A stretch of DNA of 14,003 nt from an uncultured Gammaproteobacteria bacterium. Its GTDB lineage: Bacteria > Pseudomonadota > Gammaproteobacteria > Arenicellales > Poriferihabitantaceae. The stretch covers positions 1 to 14,003 of the forward strand of contig CALIFM010000175.1 of NCBI GenBank assembly GCA_938021685.1, given 5' to 3'. This document shows, piece after piece, positions 7,558 through 14,003 of this stretch (the first letter of the stretch is position 1; each line of letters opens with the position of its first letter). Both the position numbers and the translations under genes were made by a program. The notes beneath the pieces were generated by a model. The model worked only from the letters and a program-made list of their open reading frames with translations, was not told the DNA's origin and ran no database searches.

Positions 7558-8343
7558 TTATTCAGACTCTACACGGATGCGCCGGATGCTTCGTGCCTTA
7601 CCGCTGGCTTCGTCAACATCAATAAGCGCACCACACACTGCAGCAGGACCATTGGCTGGGTCAAAGCGGCCTCGCACCTTGGTGACATAGCCCTTAACTA
7701 TAATATCTTTGTCGGTACCAATCACAGAATTATACGCACCAGTCATGCCCAAATCCGTGATAAATGCAGTGCCATCTGGCAACACACGTTCATCCGCGGT
7801 TTGTACATGCGTATGGGTACCCCACTGTGCAGAAATTTGTCCGTCCACATGCCAACCCATCGCACTTTTTTCACTAGTGGTTTCAGTATGAAAGTCCAAT
7901 AATATAAGACCTTCTTGCAGAGACGTGCTTCGCAAAATTTCACTCATGCTAGCAAACGGGCAGTCTAATGAAGGGTGCATAAACGCTTGGCCCATCAAAT
8001 TAATGACCGTCACCTGGGCCCCATTAGCGGCTGTCACTGTAACTATCCCGGTGCCAGCAGTGCCAGCAGGGTAGTTATGCGGTCGCAACAAAGTGGGTTC
8101 ATCGTCGATGAAGTCAAACACTTCACGTTTACTAAAAATATGATTGCCTGACGTCATCACATCGATCGGCAAAGCCGCTAGCTCCTTATAGACACCACGT
8201 GTGAGACCCGAACCATTCGCTGCGTTCTCAACATTCACTACCGTGAAATCAACTTCGTGCTGCGCTTGTAGCTGGCTAAGGTGAGCCTTGAGGGCTTTAC
8301 GCCCGGGTCTGGCAACCACATCGCCAATAGCTAAAATGTTCAT
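7558..8343 (-). CDS. YmdB-like metallophosphoesterase (TIGR00282 family)
   Basis: This is a 261-residue calcineurin-like metallophosphoesterase of the YmdB family. Bacillus YmdB is a cyclic-nucleotide phosphodiesterase that affects biofilm and motility decisions; the role in gammaproteobacteria is unclear. The dinuclear metal ligands can be placed: D8 ('GDVVARPGR'), E39 and N40 ('VNVENAANGSGLT'), N67 ('SGNHIF'), H152 ('DFHTETTSEK'), and H177 and H179 ('GTHTHVQTAD'). The family signature 'ITDLGMTGAYNSVIG' is also present. Length and start (MNILAIGD) match the family, and no signal peptide is present. It begins 11 bases after the fau stop on the same strand, which suggests cotranscription with fau, probably from the ssrS promoter region. 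Only a weak GAG precedes the ATG. Confidence 0.92.
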   Translation of the reverse strand: MNILAIGDVVARPGRKALKAHLSQLQAQHEVDFTVVNVENAANGSGLTRGVYKELAALPIDVMTSGNHIFSKREVFDFIDDEPTLLRPHNYPAGTAGTGIVTVTAANGAQVTVINLMGQAFMHPSLDCPFASMSEILRSTSLQEGLILLDFHTETTSEKSAMGWHVDGQISAQWGTHTHVQTADERVLPDGTAFITDLGMTGAYNSVIGTDKDIIVKGYVTKVRGRFDPANGPAAVCGALIDVDEASGKARSIRRIRVESE

Positions 8344-8354
8344 TAAATTTCTAC

Positions 8355-8945
8355 TCAGTTGATAAATTTACGCACTTCTTGGTCCGTCACGATACCATCA
8401 ATCGGCACATCCCAGCTTTCAAAAGGTAATTGCTCAACCTTTTGAAAATGATGTGCCAAGCCAATCAATTTAGGCCGCCTATAAACGGGGTGACGTAAAC
8501 TAAATGCCAAGGCCCGATCATAATAACCACCACCCATGCCCAAGCGATTTCCCTCATCATCATAAGCCACCAGCGGCATCAGCACGCAATCAAGTTGGTT
8601 GGCTTTTATTAATTCTTTACGTGCACATAATGGCTCGGGAATGCCAAATTTGTTCGGTGCAAATTGAGTGTGCGGCCAAACTTGGCCAAAGACCATCGGC
8701 CGATCATCCCAAGGCGACAATATCGGCAAATAGCACACCTTGCCCACCGCCCACGCCCAACGCAAAGCCAAAGATGGATCAATCTCGCCATCACTTTGTA
8801 AATAGAGACCCACCGTTTTAGCGCTACGAAAAACAGCCAGCGATTTTAAATTGGCCCGTAAGCAATAGGCCGCTTGCTTATGCTCGTCATTACTGACTGC
8901 ACGGCGCTGTTTGCGCATGTGTTTGCGTAATTGGTTACGGTTCAT
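8355..8945 (-). CDS. fau: 5-formyltetrahydrofolate cyclo-ligase
   Basis: This 196-residue cytosolic enzyme converts 5-formyl-THF to 5,10-methenyl-THF using ATP, returning a stored folate form to one-carbon metabolism. The basic N-terminal helix 'RNQLRKHMRKQRRAVS' is typical and carries ATP-phosphate contacts. 'GLYLQSDGEIDPS' at 46-58 and the glycine-rich signature 'GMGGGYYDR' at 136-144 define the family. The length is normal (E. coli YgfA 182 aa). It sits directly downstream of the 6S RNA gene on the same strand, the classic ssrS-ygfA arrangement, and ssrS lacks a terminator, so transcription should read through into it. In E. coli this linkage relates to stationary-phase and persister physiology; the same here is inference. 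Confidence 0.96.
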   Translation of the reverse strand: MNRNQLRKHMRKQRRAVSNDEHKQAAYCLRANLKSLAVFRSAKTVGLYLQSDGEIDPSLALRWAWAVGKVCYLPILSPWDDRPMVFGQVWPHTQFAPNKFGIPEPLCARKELIKANQLDCVLMPLVAYDDEGNRLGMGGGYYDRALAFSLRHPVYRRPKLIGLAHHFQKVEQLPFESWDVPIDGIVTDQEVRKFIN

Positions 8946-8983
8946 TTAGGCCAAAGAAATGTAAAGTCAAAGAAAGCGCAAAT

Positions 8984-9183
8984 GCACTACCCACCTATGC
9001 CGTGGTTCCTCCGTACCTTGAACCGGGAAGTTCAAGTGGGAGCGCCGGCTTCAGTTCGGGCTTTCCGCTGAGTTTAGTTGCCTAAAAACACGGACATGCT
9101 ACACCCCTGTTGCAGTCCAGCCCCCGATAATGCATTTAGGTTCGAAGGGATTGGGATTCACTCACCAACATCGCAGGCAGTGC
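8984..9183 (-). ncRNA. ssrS: 6S RNA
   Basis: 6S RNA mimics an open promoter and sequesters sigma70 RNA polymerase in stationary phase. The gene was identified on the minus strand by three points. First, a conserved hairpin near the 3' side pairs CTTGAAC with GTTCAAG (plus-strand positions 9030-9036 and 9017-9023), as in the E. coli 3' arm 'CCUUGAACCAAGGGUUCAAGG'. Second, the ends pair: GCACTGCC (9183-9176) with GGTAGTGC (8991-8984, one G-U), continuing into further G-U-rich pairs. Third, it lies immediately upstream of fau. The ~200-nt size is close to 6S RNAs (~184 nt). The exact ends are estimates. No intrinsic terminator separates it from fau. Confidence 0.88.
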
Positions 9184-9189
9184 CCTTAT

Positions 9190-9217
9190 AGTTTAGCAAA
9201 ACTGCCGGCTAAGATAA
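9190..9217 (-). promoter_or_regulatory. Probable ssrS promoter (extended -10)
   Basis: Reading the minus strand, TGC-TAAACT gives an extended -10 (hexamer at 9195-9190). A weak -35, TTATCT, lies at 9217-9212 with a 16-base spacer. Transcription would start around 9183, where the terminal pairing of 6S RNA begins. TATAAG at 9190-9185 is an alternative -10 but would start inside the closing stem. Confidence 0.5.
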
Positions 9218-9262
9218 CGCTAAATACCAATGATTACCGCTCTTAAAGAGTCGCTGCAAACA

Positions 9263-9276
9263 TCATAAACTTATGA
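9263..9276. repeat. Palindrome between ssrS and moaA
   Basis: TCATAA and TTATGA flank a 2-base centre (AC). It lies nine bases upstream of the moaA -35 element and about 45 bases upstream of the ssrS -35. It is placed to be a regulator site for one or both genes, but a 6-base arm can arise by chance. Confidence 0.3.
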
Positions 9277-9285
9277 ATTTGTAGC

Positions 9286-9313
9286 ATGACAACGTCAAAT
9301 TTAATCCTATAAT
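9286..9313 (+). promoter_or_regulatory. moaA promoter, near-consensus sigma70
   Basis: ATGACA (9286-9291) as -35, a 16-base spacer and a perfect TATAAT (9308-9313) as -10. The usual start, seven bases past the -10, is base 9320, the A of the moaA ATG. This predicts a leaderless transcript; no Shine-Dalgarno lies upstream of the ATG. Confidence 0.7.
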
Positions 9314-9319
9314 ACAAAC

Positions 9320-10336
9320 ATGTTGCTAGATTCATTAAACCGCCCTTTACACGATTTGCGCATCTCGGTCACCGACCGCTGCAATTTTCGTTGCAATTAT
9401 TGCATGCCCAAAGAAGTGTTTGGCCGTGGCTACTCTTTTCTGGGCCGTGATGAATTACTGAGTTTTGAAGAAATTGAAAAAATTGCTCGCGCCTTTGTAG
9501 GCCAAGGCGTGCAAAAGATTCGCCTAACCGGCGGCGAGCCACTCATTCGCAGTGATTTAGAAACGTTGGTACAAATGTTATCGGCGATTCCAGACCTTAA
9601 AGATTTAAGCCTAACTACCAACGCTTCATTGCTGACCCGCGAACGTGCACGCAGCTTACGTAGTGCCGGAGTGCAGCGCCTAAACATCAGTTTGGACGCG
9701 CTTGATGACCCCACTTTCACCCAACTTAATAGCGTTAATTTCCCAGTGGAAAAAGTGCTAACAGGCATCGACCATGCGGTGGCTGCAGGGTTTAAAAACA
9801 TCAAAATCAACATGGTGGTGCAAAAAGGTATTAATGATCATGGTATCTTGCCAATGGCTGCACACTTTTTAGGCAGCGGGGTTGTCTTACGGTTTATCGA
9901 ATACATGGACGTGGGTAACGCCAATGCTTGGCAACTGGATGAAGTCACGACTGCTCAAGAAATACTGGACACTTTGCAAAGTCAATACGTGGTTTCGCCC
10001 GTTGATCCAAACTACACCGGTGAGGTCGCCAAACGTTGGCATCTTAAGAGTGTGCAGCATGAAGCTTTAGAGGTTGGCATTATTTCATCGGTATCAGAGC
10101 CTTTTTGTCACGATTGTTCACGTGCACGACTGAGCGCAATTGGCGAAGTATATAACTGCCTGTTTGCTAGCAAAGGCCATGATTTACGAAAAGTGCTGCG
10201 TGAGCAAACAAATGAAGCCGTGCTTACAAAAGCTATTCAAGCAATCTGGTCAGCACGACAAGACCGTTACTCACAAGAGCGCAGCGGCCAGCAACCCAGC
10301 AGCCAAAAAGTGGAGATGTCCTATATTGGCGGTTGA
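9320..10336 (+). CDS. moaA: GTP 3',8-cyclase MoaA (molybdenum cofactor biosynthesis)
   Basis: This 338-residue radical SAM enzyme converts GTP to 3',8-cyclo-7,8-dihydro-GTP, the first step of molybdopterin synthesis, acting with MoaC. The N-terminal SAM cluster ligands are C21, C25 and C28 in 'VTDRCNFRCNYCMP'. 'RLTGGEPLIR' (68-77) and 'SLTTNA' (97-102) are conserved core motifs. The second, substrate-binding cluster uses C263, C266 and C280 in 'PFCHDCSRARLSAIGEVYNC'. The essential C-terminal Gly-Gly ends the protein ('MSYIGG'). The start is firm because homologues begin with similar 'MLxDSxxRxxxxLRISVTDRC'. No other moa gene is in the window. The gene is divergent from ssrS and appears monocistronic here. 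Expression likely depends on the strong promoter overlapping its start. Confidence 0.97.
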   Translation: MLLDSLNRPLHDLRISVTDRCNFRCNYCMPKEVFGRGYSFLGRDELLSFEEIEKIARAFVGQGVQKIRLTGGEPLIRSDLETLVQMLSAIPDLKDLSLTTNASLLTRERARSLRSAGVQRLNISLDALDDPTFTQLNSVNFPVEKVLTGIDHAVAAGFKNIKINMVVQKGINDHGILPMAAHFLGSGVVLRFIEYMDVGNANAWQLDEVTTAQEILDTLQSQYVVSPVDPNYTGEVAKRWHLKSVQHEALEVGIISSVSEPFCHDCSRARLSAIGEVYNCLFASKGHDLRKVLREQTNEAVLTKAIQAIWSARQDRYSQERSGQQPSSQKVEMSYIGG

Positions 10337-10441
10337 TCGATTGCTGCTTATATTTGTTCTACTGCCTTTACTTAAGGTTCTGCGTTAACCAGTTACAAGC
10401 CCATACCTAGCTTTGCGAAAAAAATGTATGCGCAAAAAGAG

Positions 10442-10490
10442 TTAATTTTTATCATCATAAACTATTGATTTTTATGATTTTAAAAATTAA
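10442..10490. repeat. Long AT-rich inverted repeat downstream of moaA
   Basis: Bases 10442-10461 pair with 10471-10490 over 20 positions with only two mismatches (10452-10453 against 10479-10480), around a 9-base loop. Nearly all pairs are A-T. It lies 105 bases past the moaA stop, and a run of eight T begins about 16 bases further on. It could be a weak terminator for moaA, a bend or protein site upstream of the EF-hand gene, or a by-product of base composition. Confidence 0.45.
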
Positions 10491-10577
10491 TTTAAAATTA
10501 TCTTCATTTTTTTTGAACTAAAGAGTTAACCGATACTCCTAAGCTACAGCAACGGAAAGCATGATAGCTACGAACTG

Positions 10578-10591
10578 AAAATCGCGATTTT
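10578..10591. promoter_or_regulatory. Perfect 14-base palindrome upstream of the EF-hand gene
   Basis: AAAATCGCGATTTT is perfectly self-complementary and lies 35 bases before the EF-hand start codon, in an otherwise AT-rich leader. Its position suits an operator or a 5'-UTR element. No known regulator site is assigned. Confidence 0.4.
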
Positions 10592-10626
10592 TAATTTTTT
10601 TAAACACATTACAAAAGGTAATTAAC

Positions 10627-10854
10627 ATGAAAAACTCAAAATCATTTAAAGCACTATTAGCCGCAGGTTTATTCGCTGCATTCGGTTCTGCTCAAGCAAT
10701 GGAAATCTCTGCGGAAGAAGTGGATCTAAACAAAGACGGCAAGGTTACAGAAGCTGAAATCATCAACGTAATTAAGATGCATTTTATGTCGATGGACAAA
10801 GACGGCAACGAGTCAGTTAGCATGGCTGAATGGAAAGATCACGCCAAAAAATAA
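10627..10854 (+). CDS. Small exported EF-hand calcium-binding protein
   Basis: The product has 75 residues. Residues 1-24 form a Sec signal peptide (basic 'MKNSKSFK', hydrophobic 'ALLAAGLFAAFG', cut after 'SAQA'), leaving a mature protein of about 51 residues, likely periplasmic or secreted. The first EF-hand loop is canonical: D33-x-N35-x-D37-G38-x-V40-x3-E44. The second, D57-K-D59-G-N61-E-S63-V64-x3-E68, keeps acidic or polar residues at positions 1, 3, 5, 7 and 12 but has Glu where position 6 is normally Gly. Together they form a minimal EF-hand pair. Start support is good: AAAAGG (10613-10618) sits eight bases before the ATG. It is monocistronic, with its own strong terminator. Calcium sensing or buffering is inferred from the fold; no partner is evident. 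Confidence 0.9.
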   Translation: MKNSKSFKALLAAGLFAAFGSAQAMEISAEEVDLNKDGKVTEAEIINVIKMHFMSMDKDGNESVSMAEWKDHAKK

Positions 10855-10871
10855 CTGTTCTATAAGTTAGC

Positions 10872-10909
10872 GGCGGCAACCTAACGAAGGTAAGGTTGCC
10901 GCCTATTTT
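10872..10909 (+). terminator. Intrinsic terminator of the EF-hand gene
   Basis: GGCGGCAACCT (10872-10882) and AGGTTGCCGCC (10893-10903) form a perfect 11-base GC-rich stem with a 10-base loop, followed by TATTTTAATTT. It starts 18 bases after the stop codon at 10852-10854. Confidence 0.92.
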
Positions 10910-10971
10910 AATTTATATCAGAATCATCTAGCCTCACCCCTTCTTCAACTTTATCTCTTCGCTGTATCTAA

Positions 10972-10990
10972 ACTGTAAAATATTTACAGT
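10972..10990. promoter_or_regulatory. 19-base palindrome upstream of the EamA gene
   Basis: ACTGTAAA and TTTACAGT flank a 3-base centre (ATA), a perfect 8-base inverted repeat 80 bases before the EamA ATG. The size and symmetry fit an operator for a dimeric regulator. It resembles a LexA box, but CTG and CAG are separated by 11 bases rather than 10, so no name is given. Confidence 0.45.
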
Positions 10991-11069
10991 CATGGCTTAA
11001 TTTAGTCTTTTTACTTGGCTATTTAATGCCACAATAAGCGCCCTAGACACCCCTTGCATTTATGTTGTT

Positions 11070-11987
11070 ATGCAGCTACCTGAATTAGCCGCGATCGGCG
11101 CAGCCTTATGCTGGTCGGTTGCCAGCGTTTTCTCCATGGAGCCCAACCGCTACTTAGGCCCGCTGGCCTTTGTGCGCATCCGTATGACCATCGTCGTGGT
11201 CATCTTGCTTTTGGTGCTAGTGGTTCAAGGCACGTTTAATGATCAGCTGCTTAGCTTGCCTCCGCACAGCCTAGCCTTACTAGGCTCATCTGGTGTGGTG
11301 GGCATATGGATTGGCGATATTTTGTTATTTATCTGCATGGATCGCATTGGCCCACGACGCGCTGCAATTTTGTTTGCCACCAATGCCCCCATGCAAGTTT
11401 TTTTAGGCGTCTTCTTACTAGGTGAAACGTTAAGCCTGGGCGCATTTATTGGCTGTGTGTTGGTAGTTAGCGGCACCTACTTAGCCATTGTTTTTGGCAA
11501 ACACGCCTCGCAAATCCACCAGTGGGAAGACATTAAAGGCCCATTGATTACCGCTGTTCTGCTGGGGTTAGGAGCAGCGCTGGGCCAAGCTATCGGCTCT
11601 TTAATTGCAAAGCCCGTTATGGAATCTGGAGCATCCGCTATTAGCGCAACAGCAGTTCGAGGTGCTGCCGCCGTGGCAATGATGTGGTTGAGTTTATTAC
11701 TCGGTTCAATTTTACCGCTTGGTCAACAAAAAGCGCTTCAGCCTCTCAATACCCGCATCTTTGTACTCACCACGTTGAGCGGCGTGCTGGCAATGGCGAT
11801 GGGAATGGGTCTGCTGCTTTATGCCTTAAAAAACGGTGACTTGGGCATGACCGCTATTTTATCATCAACCTCAACCACTCTGATGCTGCCTGTTTTATGG
11901 CTGATTACCAAAGAGCGCCCTGCTTTGTTTGCTTGGGTCGGAGCGCTACTAGCGGTGGCAGGCATTGCATCGATTCAGCTGGCTTAA
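11070..11987 (+). CDS. EamA/DMT-family transporter
   Basis: This 305-residue inner-membrane protein is of the drug/metabolite transporter superfamily, with two EamA repeats and about ten transmembrane helices. The first repeat covers roughly 1-143 and the second 156-305, separated by the polar stretch 'GKHASQIHQWEDIKG'. Family landmarks are 'CWSVASVFS' in helix 1, 'RIGPRRAAILFATNAPMQVFLGVFLLGETLSLGAFIGCVLVVSGTY'-like helices 4-5 (92-137), and a matching 'STTLMLPVLWLITKERPALFAWVGALLAVAGI' region at 268-299. The substrate cannot be inferred. The ATG at 11070 gives a proper first helix, but no Shine-Dalgarno is evident. A 19-base palindrome lies upstream, and the gene is convergent with the glutathione S-transferase gene, 15 bases apart. 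Confidence 0.92.
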   Translation: MQLPELAAIGAALCWSVASVFSMEPNRYLGPLAFVRIRMTIVVVILLLVLVVQGTFNDQLLSLPPHSLALLGSSGVVGIWIGDILLFICMDRIGPRRAAILFATNAPMQVFLGVFLLGETLSLGAFIGCVLVVSGTYLAIVFGKHASQIHQWEDIKGPLITAVLLGLGAALGQAIGSLIAKPVMESGASAISATAVRGAAAVAMMWLSLLLGSILPLGQQKALQPLNTRIFVLTTLSGVLAMAMGMGLLLYALKNGDLGMTAILSSTSTTLMLPVLWLITKERPALFAWVGALLAVAGIASIQLA

Positions 11988-12006
11988 AGTAGCCGCTACA
12001 CTTTAA
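11984..12006. repeat. Inverted repeat spanning both convergent stop codons
   Basis: TTAAAGT (11984-11990) pairs perfectly with ACTTTAA (12000-12006) around a 9-base loop, and covers the TAA of the EamA gene and the TAA of the opposing gene. It may act as a small bidirectional terminator; the stem is short and AT-rich. Confidence 0.35.
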
Positions 12007-12629
12007 ACCAAAGGGATTTCATCACTTGCAGTTGGCACTTTATAACCACGTTGCACTGCGGGCCGTGCGGCAATATCAAGATACCAACGCTTAATATTGG
12101 GATACGCGGTTAAGTCAATATGTTGCCATTCAAAACGCGAAACCCATGGCCATAATGCAATGTCGGCAATCGAATACTCGCCTGCGATGTAAAGCTTTGC
12201 TGCCAGTTGCTTATCAAGCACGCCATATAAACGTATGGTTTCTTCACCATAACGCTGCGCAGCGTAATCACTCACCTCTGGCTGAAAATGCAAAAAATGG
12301 TGCGCTTGGCCCAACATCGGGCCAAGGCCGCCCATTTGAAACATCAACCATTGCATCACCTGCCATTTGCCTGCGTCAGTAGGCATTAACTGGCCTGATT
12401 TTTCAGCTAAGTAAAGCAGTATAGCGCCAGACTCCATCAAGCTTTGGCCCGTTTCATGATCGACAATAGCAGGGATTTTATTGTTAGGGCTAATCTTTAA
12501 AAAAGCCTTATCAAATTGCTCATCCGCCATAATATTAATGGGCTTGACCGTGTAAGCCAGACCCACCTCTTCTAGCATAATGGATACCTTGCGTCCGTTG
12601 GGAGTACCCCACGTATAAAGATCGATCAT
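12003..12629 (-). CDS. Glutathione S-transferase, YfcG-like
   Basis: This 208-residue cytosolic protein has an N-terminal thioredoxin-fold domain (1-80) and an all-helical C-terminal domain (about 88-200). The glutathione-site motifs are visible: 'TPNGRKV' (9-15) with T9 and N11 in the positions used by YfcG, 'NNKIPAIVD' (49-57) with the cis-proline P53, and 'ESGAILLYLAE' (66-76). There is no catalytic Cys or Tyr at the N-terminal site, as in nu-class YfcG/YghU, which show disulfide-bond oxidoreductase activity. That activity here is an inference from family. No ribosome binding site is obvious at the ATG. The gene follows yadH by 36 bases on the same strand, so it may be a third member of that transcription unit. 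Confidence 0.92.
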   Translation of the reverse strand: MIDLYTWGTPNGRKVSIMLEEVGLAYTVKPINIMADEQFDKAFLKISPNNKIPAIVDHETGQSLMESGAILLYLAEKSGQLMPTDAGKWQVMQWLMFQMGGLGPMLGQAHHFLHFQPEVSDYAAQRYGEETIRLYGVLDKQLAAKLYIAGEYSIADIALWPWVSRFEWQHIDLTAYPNIKRWYLDIAARPAVQRGYKVPTASDEIPLV

Positions 12630-12665
12630 TTTTGATTCAAGAAATTTTAATTGAAAATATGCACT

Positions 12666-13436
12666 TTAATGGCGTAAGCCGTAGCCGCGTTTGATCATCA
12701 CCAAATTAACCACTGTCAAAATAATAATAAAACTAATGATGATTAAATAGGATAGCCAAAGTGAAATGTCTGAAATGCCTAAAAAGCCGTAACGAAAGGC
12801 ATTAATCATGTATAAGATGGGGTTTAAATAGGACACAGCTTGCCAGAATTCGGGCAACAGCTTGATTGAATAAAACACTCCACCCAAATAGGTGAGAGGT
12901 GTAAGGATAAAAGTAGGCACAATCGAGATATCATCAAACTTACGCGCCAGCATACCATTAGTAAACCCGCCCAAGGAAAACAGCACCGAGGTTAAAATAA
13001 TAACGCTGATCAGCACTGGATAATTGTAAATTTGTAATCGGCTAAAAAACAAAGACACTATGCTCACCACAATGCCTACCATGATACCACGCGCCACACC
13101 ACCAGCCACATAGCCCACTATGATGATCCAATCTGAGGTTGGCGACACCAACAATTCTTCGATAGATTGTTGGAATTTAGCGCTAAAAAAAGATGAAGCC
13201 ACATTCGCATAGGAATTGGTAATCACCGCCATCAAAATCAAACCCGGCACGATGAAATTCATGTAGCTAAAACCTTCCATTTCGCCAATGCGCGGGCCGA
13301 TCAAGTCACCAAAAATAACGAAATACAAAGTGGTGGTGATCACCGGCGGTAAAATTGCCTGTTGCCAAATGCGCAGAAAACGTACCACTTCTTTAGTGGC
13401 CAAGGTTTTAAAAGCAATCCAATTTACACTTTTCAT
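12666..13436 (-). CDS. yadH: ABC-2 type transporter permease (YadH-like)
   Basis: This 256-residue integral inner-membrane protein has about six transmembrane helices and has exactly the length of E. coli YadH. Family segments are 'ILPPVITTTLYFVIFGDLIGPRIG' (28-51), 'GFSYMNFIVPGLILMAVITNSYANVASSFF' (55-84), 'FQQSIEELLVSP', and 'PTFILTPLTYLGGVFYSIKLLPEFW' in the second half. It pairs with the ATPase encoded immediately upstream to form an export complex of unknown substrate. The start codon overlaps the ATPase stop codon (ATGA at 13436-13433), the mark of translational coupling, and GAGGAGGA within the end of the ATPase gene supplies a strong ribosome binding site. Confidence 0.93.
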   Translation of the reverse strand: MKSVNWIAFKTLATKEVVRFLRIWQQAILPPVITTTLYFVIFGDLIGPRIGEMEGFSYMNFIVPGLILMAVITNSYANVASSFFSAKFQQSIEELLVSPTSDWIIIVGYVAGGVARGIMVGIVVSIVSLFFSRLQIYNYPVLISVIILTSVLFSLGGFTNGMLARKFDDISIVPTFILTPLTYLGGVFYSIKLLPEFWQAVSYLNPILYMINAFRYGFLGISDISLWLSYLIIISFIIILTVVNLVMIKRGYGLRH

Positions 13437-14003
13437 GCCTTGTCCTCCTCAGCTACTAAGCTTAGAAATAATTGCTCTAAACGATTAGCCTTGCTGCGCA
13501 TACTGGTGACAGCAAGGTTGTTTTTAGTCAGCCAGGCAAAGACTTCATTCAATGATTCACCTTTGGGTATGTCCGCCTCAATGCTGCTGTTGCTAGCATT
13601 CAAACGCAGCGCTAGCTTTGATTTGGGCAGGACGCTGATTTCTTGGTCTAATTCCAGCACGTAAGTTTCGCTTTGCAAACCGCGCAGCAGCGCACGCATC
13701 GACGAGTGGTGCACCACCTTGCCTTGGTCAATAATCGCAATATTGCGACACAAATTTTCGGCCTCTTCAAGATAGTGTGTGGTAAGCACAATCGTCGTGC
13801 CCGCCTCATTAATTTCCTTTAAAAAAGCCCACATCGAACGGCGTATTTCAATGTCGACACCCGCAGTAGGCTCGTCTAAAATCAGAATTTTAGGGTGATG
13901 AATCAAGGCTCGTGCGATCATTAATCGCCGCTTTTGGCCCCCCGACAAAGTACGAGAAACAACAAATCGCTTTTCCCACAGGCCTAGTTTTTTTAAGTAT
14001 TTT
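13433..14003 (-). CDS. yadG: ABC transporter ATP-binding protein (YadG-like), N-terminus outside window
   Basis: The reading frame is open to the window edge, so only the C-terminal ~190 residues are seen, and Walker A and the true start lie outside. TTG at 13948 is the Leu of the signature, not a start: 'GLWEKRFVVSRT' precedes it in frame. The ABC signature 'LSGGQKRRLMIARAL', Walker B with catalytic Glu 'ILILDEPTAGVD', and the H-loop 'TTHYLEEAE' are all present. The wording around them closely follows E. coli YadG ('EIRRSMWAFLKEINEAGTTIVLTTHYLEEAENLCRNIAI'-like). A C-terminal ~90-residue domain follows. It energises export through the YadH permease, to which it is coupled by a 4-base overlap. 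Confidence 0.95.
   Translation of the reverse strand, partial: KYLKKLGLWEKRFVVSRTLSGGQKRRLMIARALIHHPKILILDEPTAGVDIEIRRSMWAFLKEINEAGTTIVLTTHYLEEAENLCRNIAIIDQGKVVHHSSMRALLRGLQSETYVLELDQEISVLPKSKLALRLNASNSSIEADIPKGESLNEVFAWLTKNNLAVTSMRSKANRLEQLFLSLVAEEDKA

Noticed and set aside
9430..9813. Minus-strand open frame of 127 codons inside moaA
   Set aside because: moaA has both iron-sulfur motifs and the Gly-Gly tail in an intact frame; the opposite frame is a shadow.
10972..10990. LexA (SOS) box
   Set aside because: CTG and CAG are 11 bases apart; the gammaproteobacterial LexA box needs 10. It is kept only as an unnamed palindrome.
1..14003. Mobile element, CRISPR array, toxin-antitoxin, phage defence or biosynthetic cluster
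   Set aside because: No transposase, integrase, repeat-spacer pattern or defence-type gene set is visible. All sizeable genes are housekeeping or common accessory families.

Overview
The window looks like chromosomal DNA from a gammaproteobacterium of moderate GC content, probably an environmental or marine lineage. Supporting markers are a full-length HrpA helicase (1311 aa), a 6S RNA gene directly upstream of fau, and a YadG/YadH-type ABC-2 exporter pair. I cannot name the genus. There is no sign of phage, insertion sequences, integrons, CRISPR or other mobile DNA. Almost every gene belongs to a recognisable family, and I found no multi-gene system that looks undescribed.

Layout. Bases 3-775 (+) hold the C-terminal end of an unidentified protein and a small NTF2-like DUF4440 protein. 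Bases 898-2421 (+) encode a B12-binding-type radical SAM protein (DUF4080). It ends tail to tail with, and overlapping, a GFA/CENP-V zinc protein (2410-2784, -). A long minus-strand block then reads, in transcription order from 9183 down to 2410: 6S RNA (ssrS), fau (5-formyl-THF cyclo-ligase), a YmdB-type phosphoesterase, a cyclophilin, hrpA, and the GFA protein. ssrS-fau is a classic linkage. A strong inverted repeat separates the cyclophilin gene from hrpA.

From the intergenic region at 9184-9319, moaA (molybdenum cofactor synthesis) is transcribed divergently from ssrS. Its near-consensus promoter places the predicted transcription start on the A of the ATG, so the mRNA may be leaderless. 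An AT-rich intergenic stretch follows (10337-10626) with two palindromic elements. Next come a small exported EF-hand protein with a clear intrinsic terminator, an EamA/DMT-family transporter, a convergent YfcG-like glutathione S-transferase, and the minus-strand pair yadG (cut by the window edge) and yadH, which overlap by ATGA.

The points most worth a second look are regulatory: a cyclophilin with a signal peptide and also a better-positioned internal start that would give a cytosolic form, the leaderless-looking moaA promoter, the 6S RNA next to moaA instead of zapA, and several unexplained palindromes upstream of the EF-hand and EamA genes.
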